Positions 36,714 to 43,053 of a stretch of 43,053 bases of DNA are shown piece after piece. The notes beneath the pieces were generated by a model. The model did not search any database. It saw only the letters and a program-made list of their open reading frames with translations, and was not told the DNA's origin. A program made the position numbers and the translations under genes. This DNA comes from Verrucomicrobia bacterium ADurb.Bin006. GTDB taxonomy: Bacteria; Verrucomicrobiota; Verrucomicrobiia; Limisphaerales; J093. How positions within the stretch are numbered: the stretch's first letter is position 1; each line of letters begins with the position of its first letter. The stretch lies in the NCBI GenBank assembly GCA_002071485.1, contig MWFF01000185.1:1-43053 (forward strand). Direction: 5' to 3'.

Positions 36714-38159
36714 TCATGACAAACCTCGGGCCTGCATGATGAGCGCGGTCTTTCGCTCGTGCAGGCCCAGTTCCAGCCCGACGGGGTACCGATGCGGATT
36801 GGCCAGGCGTTTGATGCCCGGTGGGAAGAGAGAGAGCTGACTGCGGACACGCTCACGGATCGTCGGCAAAGCCGGCGATGAATACACACACTCCCCGCGG
36901 CGAAACACCGGCACCAGCAGGGTCTCGCGTGCCGTTGCCGGGGCAAACCGATTGCGGCGCGTCGGATCCACCGGATCCACGATGGTGAACTCCGGCGGCG
37001 CGCCTCGTTCCTCGTCGTAAATGCCGTCCGCCACACACTCCGTGTCGGACCGGAAGCGGCAGACTTGGAGAATGCCCGGCGTGGAAATCTTCACCGCCTG
37101 CTCGGACAGTTTCATCTTGGGTTCCCATGTGCCGTCCGGGCGGCGGATGCCGCCGAGTTTGTAGACTCCGCCCAAAGCGGGGTGGTCATAGGCCGTCACG
37201 AGCTTGGTGCCCACGCCCCAAATGCCGATGGCGGCCCCCTGTCCTTTCAGGCTCTCGATCAAATGCTCGTCCAGATCGTTGCTGGCGACGATGGCGGTTT
37301 TCGAGAACCCGGCTTCATCGAGCAGTTTGCGGGCTTCGATGCTCAACCAGGCCAAATCTCCTGAATCGAGCCGAATCCCCGCCAGCGCGTGGCCGCGCTC
37401 GCGCAGCCACCCGCCCACACCAATCGCCTCACGCACGCCCTGCAGCGTGTCGTAGGTGTCGACCAGAAAAACGCAATTGTGCGGCATGGCCTCGGCATAG
37501 GCCTGGAATGCCTCGCGCTCGGTGTCGAAGCTCATCACCCACGAATGCGCATGGGTGCCGCGGACGGGAATGCCGTAGGTCTTACCGGCCAGCACATTCG
37601 ATGTGGCGCTGCAACCGCCGATGTAGGCGGCCCGGCTGGCCGTCAGCGCGCCATCCACCCCCTGCGCCCGCCGCAGTCCAAACTCGAGCACCGGCTCGCC
37701 TCGCGCCGCCAGGCAGACCCGCGCCGCCTTGGTGGCGATCAGTGTCTGGAAGTTGATCTGATTGAGAAGCGCGGTCTCGAGTATCTGCCCCTCGAGAATC
37801 GGGCCGCGCACGCGCACAAGGGGCTCGTGCGGGAACACAACAGTCCCCTCCGGCACCGCGTCGATGTCGCATGTCAGCCGCAGCCCGGCCAGATGATCCA
37901 GAAAACCGGCCTCGAACAACCCCCGACCATCCTGCCCCGTCAACGACCCAAGATACGCCAGGTCGTCCGGAGCGAACCTCAGGTTGCGCAGGTAGTCCAC
38001 CACGTCGGATAACCCCGCCGCGATCGCAAAACCGCTCCGAAACGGATTGTTCCGGTAGAACAAATGAAACACGGCCTCGCGCTGGTCCCGCCCGGTCTTC
38101 CAGTAACCGTAGGCCATGGTGAGCTGGTACAAGTCGGTCAGAAGAGCGGTGGCAGGCAT
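36714..38159 (-). CDS. pncB: Nicotinate phosphoribosyltransferase
   Basis: 481 residues from ATG 38159 (GTG 38228 and ATG 38216 are in-frame alternatives). Joins nicotinate and PRPP to nicotinate mononucleotide. Family features are '[16 protein letters not shown]' at the start, '[17 protein letters not shown]', '[16 protein letters not shown]' (probable phosphorylated His) and '[13 protein letters not shown]'. No clear Shine-Dalgarno sequence precedes 38159. Start of the tightly packed pncB-nadE-pncA unit. The 231 bases at 38160-38390 hold no gene. Confidence 0.93.
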   Translation of the reverse strand: MPATALLTDLYQLTMAYGYWKTGRDQREAVFHLFYRNNPFRSGFAIAAGLSDVVDYLRNLRFAPDDLAYLGSLTGQDGRGLFEAGFLDHLAGLRLTCDIDAVPEGTVVFPHEPLVRVRGPILEGQILETALLNQINFQTLIATKAARVCLAARGEPVLEFGLRRAQGVDGALTASRAAYIGGCSATSNVLAGKTYGIPVRGTHAHSWVMSFDTEREAFQAYAEAMPHNCVFLVDTYDTLQGVREAIGVGGWLRERGHALAGIRLDSGDLAWLSIEARKLLDEAGFSKTAIVASNDLDEHLIESLKGQGAAIGIWGVGTKLVTAYDHPALGGVYKLGGIRRPDGTWEPKMKLSEQAVKISTPGILQVCRFRSDTECVADGIYDEERGAPPEFTIVDPVDPTRRNRFAPATARETLLVPVFRRGECVYSSPALPTIRERVRSQLSLFPPGIKRLANPHRYPVGLELGLHERKTALIMQARGLS

Positions 38160-38390
38160 AATGGGTGGCGACGAGGATTCCAGACAGCCCTCGGTCCGCT
38201 CCTGCGTCTCATGCATCTTGCCAGCCACAACCCGGACGCAGGCTGGCGCCAGAGAGTGGCCCCGCGATTAGCGGCGCAGGGAGAGGTGGCAATGGAGCGC
38301 ATCCTGGTGATTTCCGTCTATTGATGGGTCGGAGGTTAGACGCTTGTTGAGCCATTTGGCAATTCGGAAAGAGAACGTTGAAAGCTCAAC

Positions 38391-38540
38391 TCAGCCGCCG
38401 CCTATGTTTGCGATCCTGGCTGTGCGCGGCTTTGATGCCCACCAACGAGATTCAGCCTCTCCAAGGCGATTCCAGATATTCGATTTGTCGGTGCCGCCTT
38501 TGATCTCGATGGCCACAATGCTCTTCGCTCCCCCTCGTGT
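38391..38540 (-). pseudogene. Remnant of an XcyI-like restriction endonuclease
   Basis: Directly after the NAD kinase-like stop, and in the same frame, 49 residues read 'TRGGAKSIVAIEIKGGTDKS' and then 'NIWNRLGEAE' before losing similarity and stopping. The 'AIEIKGGTDKSNI.NR.GEAE' pattern is, from memory, that of the catalytic core of XcyI-type restriction endonucleases, where Glu-x-Lys belongs to the PD-(D/E)xK site. After GEAE a +1 frame gives 'GHQSRAQ', which resembles the family's following 'SHQKAR', so a frameshift is likely. No start codon or methyltransferase is near; it cannot make a working enzyme. Confidence 0.55.
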
Positions 38541-39542
38541 TTACACAACAAGCAGACCCTTTCGGCTCGCCAGCCCGATGGCCGCGCGCGCGCCGGAATT
38601 GAATTCGAGGAAGTCATGCTCGATGCCATCGCTGAAGATGACGCCGTTCTCTGGCATCTGGGACTCCAAGCTGAATGACGTGTCGGCGGTGATCCTTCCG
38701 AAAACCAGGGCGCACCCGGTGCGCCGGCTGGGGAACGGCTCGCGCACGGTGAAATACAAGTAGTCGGCATCCCAGGGAAATTGCCAACGGGCGCGTGCCT
38801 CAGCCTGCGCGAGGGGGGCCGGCTCGGGGGCAGTTGTTCCAGCCCCCGCGGACATGCTCAATCCGTAGAAGGCCGCCTGGGCGCTGCGGCTGATCGCTGT
38901 GGCGCCGCCCAACAGGCTTTGCAGCCAGCCGGTCGAGCCCAAGCCGGTCGAGACGATGACACCACTCGAGGAATGATCCTCGGCGGCATCGCCAATCCGG
39001 ATGCGGTAGCGAGCCGAACCATGGGTGCGGAGCCCGACGAAGAGGTCGTTGACGGCACACAGGCTCTGGCCGTTGTTGAGTCTCGCCTGGGCCAGCGTGA
39101 CGGCGCGCGTCGAGCGGCGCCCGGCCAGGACCTCCGGCATGAGCGCGGTCAGATCCTCGACGCGGAACGGGAGCAACTGTCCGTCCCAGCGCTGGGGGTC
39201 CGGGTTGACGCCGATCAGGGGTTGCCCGTCGAGGTACTTGAGTGTGTTGGCCACCAGGCCGTCCTGGCCGAGGGCGACGATCACATCCTGCGGACCGAAA
39301 ATGAAATTGGGCAGGAAGCGGCGCTCGAGCACCTGGATTCGGCCCCATTCGGCGATGCGCTGCTTGGCCTGGCGCAGCGCCTCCCCGTACCTTGCGTCCT
39401 CCCGTTCGTAATCGGTAAAGTCGGCGCCCAGATGCTCGACGTAGAATCGCGCCTGGGCAACCGTGTTGAATCGCCCCACCAGCTCCGCGAGGCGACTGGG
39501 CCGAATCACCAGGACAATCTTGGTTTCTGTGCGTGGTTGCAT
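38541..39542 (-). CDS. Divergent NAD kinase-like protein
   Basis: 333 residues. The fold pattern is that of NAD kinases: 'VIVALGQDGLVANTLKYL' (about 88-105), 'PLIGVNPDPQRWDG', 'AVNDLFVG', 'SSGVIVSTGLGSTGW' and a C-terminal 'SDGIEHDFLEFNSG'. The hallmark GGDG is GQDG (92-95) and the usual T-P-T-G-S-T-A is replaced by STGLGSTGW, so activity or specificity may differ from NadK. It lies between the SPFH gene and pncB on the same strand, which supports a role in NAD(P) metabolism. ATG 39542 fits the family start. Confidence 0.8.
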   Translation of the reverse strand: MQPRTETKIVLVIRPSRLAELVGRFNTVAQARFYVEHLGADFTDYEREDARYGEALRQAKQRIAEWGRIQVLERRFLPNFIFGPQDVIVALGQDGLVANTLKYLDGQPLIGVNPDPQRWDGQLLPFRVEDLTALMPEVLAGRRSTRAVTLAQARLNNGQSLCAVNDLFVGLRTHGSARYRIRIGDAAEDHSSSGVIVSTGLGSTGWLQSLLGGATAISRSAQAAFYGLSMSAGAGTTAPEPAPLAQAEARARWQFPWDADYLYFTVREPFPSRRTGCALVFGRITADTSFSLESQMPENGVIFSDGIEHDFLEFNSGARAAIGLASRKGLLVV

Positions 39543-39682
39543 ATGGCGCCAACACCTGACTCATTTGCCACAGATTTCATTTGGAGAATCACTCTAACGA
39601 GGCGCACCTCAGACCAAATCCAATCCTTCTTTCCATGAGGAGTCCCCGTGTTTCCTCGCCCTCTCTCCCACGCCTCGTTCCT

Positions 39683-39757
39683 TAGAATCCTTGACCCCTT
39701 CAACGCAGCACAGAAGCTTGACTTGTCTGCAACGAGTTTCACCGGTCAAGGATTCTA
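39683..39757. mobile_element. 75-bp MITE-like element with 14-bp perfect inverted ends
   Basis: TAGAATCCTTGACC (39683-39696) is matched exactly by GGTCAAGGATTCTA (39744-39757), with 47 bases between. The TA at each end would fit a TA target duplication, as with mariner-type MITEs. The right end supplies the TAG stop codon of the SPFH gene (39755-39757), so the insertion may have reset the end of that gene. A long-loop terminator is the alternative. The rest of 39543-39754 has no gene. Confidence 0.5.
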
Positions 39758-40777
39758 GCGACCGCCTTCTCTGTCCATGAGTTCGCGCAAGAGGTCCGGC
39801 GAGACGTTGAGTTGGCCGATGCGTTCGGCTTTGCCGGCCAGATCCTGGAACGCGGCTGCAATCAGTTGCTCGGGCTTCATCCCGGTGCTGGCCAGGGCCT
39901 GGATCACCCGCGGATCGGCCGCGGCCAGCGCCTGCATGGTGGCCGCGATCCCGTAGGCGCGCGCGTCAGCCTCAGTCCGTGCATTCGCAGTGGCCAGGCT
40001 GACGAGATTCCGCCGATCCGACTCGAGTTGGATCTGTGCGGCCATGTCCGATTGCTGCAAGAGGTGCTGCTTCTCGAGTACTGCGCGTTCGGCATCCATC
40101 TGGGTCTCGCGGATCTGGCGTTTCTTGTTCTCGACCGCGATCTCGGTGTTCAACTCGCTTTCCTTGATGGCCCGCTCCTGCTCGACGGCGGCGTTGCGGC
40201 GCGCATAGATCGCCTCGTCGGCCGCGCGCAACAAGCGCTCGCGCGCCTCCGCTTCCAGGGCTCGCGCCGTCTCCGGCGACGGCCGGATGGCGAGAATCGA
40301 CAAGCCGAGGAATTCGAGCCCGAGGGTCGTCAGGGCGGGCGAGCCCGCCAGCCCGGCCTGGACAGCCACGACCAGCCTGGCCGAGGCGTTGATGGCTTCA
40401 CACAGCGGCAGAGTCTGGAGTTGGGCGCGCACCAACTCATTCGCGACGTGGAGCACGCGCTGCGGCAACATGCCGGGGTCTTCCGAGGTGTAGGTCGATC
40501 CGTCGCCGGCCAGCGTGAAGTTCAGCAGCCCCGCAAGACGCTTAGGGTCGGCCACACGATACGTGATGTGTCCCTGGACTGTGACGGTCTGGAAATCGGC
40601 CGTGCGCTCCTCGAACATAAACGGCACATCGGCGCTGCCCGACGGCACGGCGACCAGCGACGTGACCGGGGCGTAATAGAAAAAGGCGAGACCGGGCCCC
40701 TCGCGCACGAGTTGGCCCCGGCGATACTGAAGCAGGTAGGTGGTGGGTGGGACTTTGATATAGCGGATGCCAAACAT
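39755..40777 (-). CDS. SPFH/Band 7 (stomatin-prohibitin-like) protein
   Basis: 340 residues. The SPFH domain covers about 5-180 ('IKVPPTTYLLQYRRGQLVRE', 'FQTVTVQGHITYRV', 'LGLEFLGLSILAIRPSPE'), followed by a long charged coiled coil (about 185-265, 'QERAIKESELNTEIAVENKK'). There is no clear membrane helix. Such proteins form ring- or cage-like oligomers at membranes. A good ribosome binding site (AAGGAG, 5 bases before ATG 40777) marks the start. It heads the NAD cluster; its stop codon is part of the MITE-like element, so a few C-terminal residues may have been lost. Confidence 0.88.
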   Translation of the reverse strand: MFGIRYIKVPPTTYLLQYRRGQLVREGPGLAFFYYAPVTSLVAVPSGSADVPFMFEERTADFQTVTVQGHITYRVADPKRLAGLLNFTLAGDGSTYTSEDPGMLPQRVLHVANELVRAQLQTLPLCEAINASARLVVAVQAGLAGSPALTTLGLEFLGLSILAIRPSPETARALEAEARERLLRAADEAIYARRNAAVEQERAIKESELNTEIAVENKKRQIRETQMDAERAVLEKQHLLQQSDMAAQIQLESDRRNLVSLATANARTEADARAYGIAATMQALAAADPRVIQALASTGMKPEQLIAAAFQDLAGKAERIGQLNVSPDLLRELMDREGGR

Positions 40778-41017
40778 AACAACTCCTTGGTTCGTGTTGC
40801 TCTATTTTTTGGACGCGCCCTCCTCGGCGAACCCGACTATAGATACGCGAGGTGATCCGGGATGTCAAATCAGGACCGACAGAATGCTCCCCGTTCCATT
40901 TCTGGTCGCGGTTTTGTCAGAGCCCGGATGTCAGACTCCGCGAAACTTTGTGATACATCCAGGCTAGCCAGCGTGCCCCCACGCGGCCTGCAACATCGGT
41001 GTCTGTCTTCGCGCCGC

Positions 41018-41197
41018 ATGGATCTGCCTTTGACTCCCGCGGGGCATGCCGCCCGGCCGGGCATTCCCCAGGCCGCTCTGACGACAAACCGCTGGCTCCA
41101 TGTGGCGGCCACATACAGCGGCAACGCCGGGCTGGCCGGCGGGCAGACCGTCACCTACCTCGATGGCCAGGCCGCCGACATCCACGTCGGCCATTGA
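41018..41197 (+). pseudogene. Orphan LamG-domain fragment
   Basis: A 59-residue frame containing 'TTNRWLHVAATYSGNAGL' and 'GGQTVTYLDGQAADIHVG', the central strands of a LamG domain ('W.HVA.Ty....v..YlDG'). It has no signal peptide and ends within the domain, so it is a remnant. The surrounding gap 40778-41239 has no other gene. Confidence 0.6.
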
Positions 41198-41214
41198 TGA
41201 TCAATAGAGGGTCC

Positions 41215-41313
41215 AACTCGAACGTCCAACGCGCAACGTTCAACGTCCAGCTTTCAACGAACCGCTTCGTTGACCGTCGAGCGTTGGAAGTTGGGCGTTG
41301 AACGTTTCCTTTT
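41215..41313. repeat. Imperfect palindromic repeat with AACGTCCAACG-type units
   Basis: The left arm has AACGTCCAACG, AACGTTCAACGTCC and TCAACGAA; the right arm has the complements TTCGTTGA, GCGTTGG and GGCGTTGAACGTTT. The apex TCAACGAA-CCGC-TTCGTTGA (41254-41273) is perfect. A T-rich run follows at 41305-41313, so on the plus strand it could terminate transcription. It looks like a dispersed intergenic repeat. Confidence 0.65.
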
Positions 41314-42325
41314 TCACGGGTCCAATGCGCATTAAGTCGTTGACTTTCAATGTTTTCCATGAGCCGACACGCTCGCAGTGCCGAGTGCCCTCTGTTGGTC
41401 GCACGGCAATCGCGCGCGGCGGGCGTTGATAGCTGCGCGCCGCGCGGAAGGCGTTTCGCGCGCCGACCCTGCCAAGCCGCAGGCTGATCCGCTTCCACCA
41501 GGGACGCTTCTCGTCGCCCAGCGGCAGCGCATGGAGGGCGGCCCGCCGTTCGCGCGCGGCATCGTCTTCAGGAGAGAGTGGCGGCGCCTGGCCGGCGGGC
41601 AGCCCTGGCGAGCGCCTGGCAATCGAGACGAGGAGCCCCGTAGCCACGCACATGCAGAGCAGGTCTGACGTGCCAAAGCTGATAAACGGGAGGGGGATTC
41701 CCTTGTTGGGCAACAGGCACGTGACCACGCCCATGTTCACCAGGGCCTGGCACGTAATCAGGCTCGTCAAGCCCGCTGCCAGCAAACGGCCAAAAGGATC
41801 ACCGGCTCCCCAGGCAATCCACAACCCCGACTTGAACACCAAAAAGAACAAACCGAGGACCAACAGCGTCCCTGAAAGCCCCAATTCCTCGCCAATTAAC
41901 GAAAAGATGAAATCCGTGTGTTGCTCAGGGACGAACCCGAACTTGTGTCGACCGCTGCCGAAGAAGCCGCCGAAGAGCCCGCCGGTCCCCAATGACAGCA
42001 ACCCATGCCATTGCTGGGCGCCGATGCCGTCCTGGTAGCGTTCGGGGTCCAGAAAGCAGATCAGGCGCGCCCAGCGATGCGGATCGTGCCGCGCCAGGGT
42101 CGTCAGAAGTCCAAGCCCTCCCAACCCGGCCCCGCCCAGGTAGACGGGGCGCGTCCCGGCCACCGTGAGCACTATCACGCTCGCGCCAATCAGCAGCAGC
42201 GCTGTTCCCCAATCCTGCTCGACAAAGATCAGAAGGCTTGCGGCGCCGCTTCCCAACAACGGCGTGACGAATCCGGCCTGAAAATCGCCCATCCGCTCCA
42301 GGTGGCACGCGGCGTAGCTGGCTAG
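41240..42325 (-). pseudogene. FtsW/RodA/SpoVE-family gene, cut at its 5' side by an IS
   Basis: The reading frame holds the C-terminal two-thirds of a SEDS glycosyltransferase: 'QDWGTALLLIGASVIVL', 'GGLFGGFFGSGRHKFGFVPE', the catalytic-region 'HTDFIFSLIGEELGLSGTLL', 'NMGVVTCLLPNKGIPLPFIS' and 'FGTSDLL'. Similarity begins at 'LLASYAACHLERMGDF'. About the first 130 residues are absent and replaced by IS1182-like sequence from about 42326. The 3' end runs without a stop into the palindromic repeat, adding a tail ('FNAQLPTLDGQRSGSLKAGR') that is only translated repeat. SEDS proteins polymerise peptidoglycan; this copy is presumably dead unless reassembled. Confidence 0.75.
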
Positions 42326-43053
42326 CAGCCTGTCGGACTTTTCCCCAACAATTTTGCCCGGCGTTTGAACAAGAGGGCGAGGTTTAGAGTCCAGCAGATA
42401 ACTATGGGCCCACGCTTCGTGAACGTCGACCGTGACACCCCCCTGCTGCTGCCTGTGGACCTGCGCGACTGGGTGCCCGCTAACCACCTGGCGCACTTCA
42501 TCCTGGACGCGGTGGAGGCTTTGGATTTGCGCCGAATCAAGGTCAACGTGCGGGGAAGCGGGGACGCGCAGTATCCGCCGGCGATGATGCTGGCTTTGGC
42601 GATCTACAGCTACGCGACGGGCACTTTCGGCTCGCGGCGCATCGAGCAGTCGACCTACGACAACGTGGCGGTGCGGTTGATCACCGGCGACACGCATCCG
42701 GACCATGACACGATCTGTAGGTTCCGGCGGGAGAACCGCGCCTTGTTGAGCGAGTGCTTCGTGAAGGTGCTGGAGATGGCGCAGGAACTGAAGGTGGTGC
42801 AGTTCGGGCAAATGACCATCAGCGTGGACGGGAGCAAGGTGGCGGCCAACGCCAGCAAGCATGCGGCGGTGAGTTACCAGCGGGCCGGGGAGATGATGGC
42901 CCAACTGGACTTGGAGGTGGAGCAACTGCTGGCCAAAGCCGAGAGTGCGGACGCCACGCCGTTGGAGGAGGGGTTGAGGATTCCCGATGAGATCGTGCGG
43001 CGACAGGAGCGCAAAGCGGCGTTGGCGAAGGCGCGGGCGCAGATTGAGGCGCG
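42326..43053 (+). mobile_element. IS1182-like insertion sequence, left part
   Basis: The FtsW/RodA homology stops at about 42325 and the sequence CAGCCTGTCGGACTTTTC follows, a likely IS end. A transposase gene begins 78 bases further in and runs off the window. CTAG stands at the junction and could be part of the target, but the exact end cannot be fixed without the right side. Confidence 0.6.
42404..43053 (+). CDS. IS1182-family transposase, N-terminal part (runs off the window)
   Basis: 216 residues are visible from ATG 42404; no stop before the end. The N-terminal DUF772-type domain shows 'LLPVDLRDWVPANHLAHFIL', 'YSYATGTFGSRRIEQSTYDN', 'HPDHDTICRFRRENR' and 'ISVDGSKVAANASKHAAVSY', whose Asp is the first residue of the DDE catalytic triad. 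A charged coiled region follows, as usual before the main DDE domain. No break is seen in the visible part. Confidence 0.9.
   Translation, partial: MGPRFVNVDRDTPLLLPVDLRDWVPANHLAHFILDAVEALDLRRIKVNVRGSGDAQYPPAMMLALAIYSYATGTFGSRRIEQSTYDNVAVRLITGDTHPDHDTICRFRRENRALLSECFVKVLEMAQELKVVQFGQMTISVDGSKVAANASKHAAVSYQRAGEMMAQLDLEVEQLLAKAESADATPLEEGLRIPDEIVRRQERKAALAKARAQIEA

Noticed and set aside
41215..41313. CRISPR-like repeats
   Set aside because: The units are short, unequal and arranged as an inverted repeat without spacers.
1..43053. tRNA and rRNA genes
   Set aside because: Gaps were read for T-loop-like GGTTCGAATCC patterns and rRNA signatures; none was found outside coding sequence.

Overview
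This is a GC-rich, densely coded stretch of a bacterial chromosome. The gene content points to Verrucomicrobiota (Pedosphaera/Limisphaera-like), with Planctomycetota as a weaker alternative. The markers are secreted LamG/Ig-repeat proteins, GH127 and GH116 glycosidases, a PmoA-like DUF6807 protein, an HzsA-related di-heme PD40 protein, xylose-isomerase-like TIM barrels and short palindromic intergenic repeats. The assignment comes from gene content only. No rRNA, tRNA or CRISPR was seen.

Layout. 1-6.4 kb (minus strand): a giant secreted LamG/Ig protein cut short at its C-terminus, an RluA-type pseudouridine synthase and a membrane-anchored SurA/PpiD-type chaperone. 6.5-12.4 kb (plus): a GH127 glycosidase and an M14 carboxypeptidase-like protein. 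12.4-16.7 kb (minus): the tight operon nadC-birA-coaX-aroK-queG, in which every junction is a 4-base ATGA overlap. 16.9-17.1 kb (plus): a 59-residue single-span membrane protein whose reading frame is crossed by one in-frame TGA. A hairpin resembling the E. coli fdhF SECIS lies 17 nt after that TGA, so this is a candidate selenoprotein and the most interesting item in the window. 17.1-19.1 kb (minus): a DEDD exonuclease and lysA. 19.2-24.0 kb: a GNAT-like protein with a C-terminal membrane helix, a Tat-exported GH116 enzyme and a convergent DUF6807 protein. 24.0-24.5 kb: a decayed response regulator. 24.5-27.9 kb (minus): an HzsA-like di-heme protein and a sugar isomerase-like TIM barrel. 28.2-33.4 kb (plus): a metallophosphoesterase, an MFS exporter and hypDE without the other hyp genes. 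34.0-40.8 kb (minus): an NAD salvage cluster, SPFH - NAD kinase-like - pncB - nadE - pncA, carrying a restriction-endonuclease remnant and a MITE-like insertion. 41.0-43.05 kb: a LamG remnant, a palindromic repeat, an FtsW/RodA gene cut at its 5' side, and the start of an IS1182-like element that runs off the window.

How the genes work together. NAD metabolism appears twice: de novo (nadC) and Preiss-Handler salvage (pncA, pncB, nadE), the latter beside an NAD-kinase-like gene. The polysaccharide and peptide hydrolases fit an organism that degrades complex organic matter. The right end (about 38-43 kb) shows repeated small insertions and gene decay.
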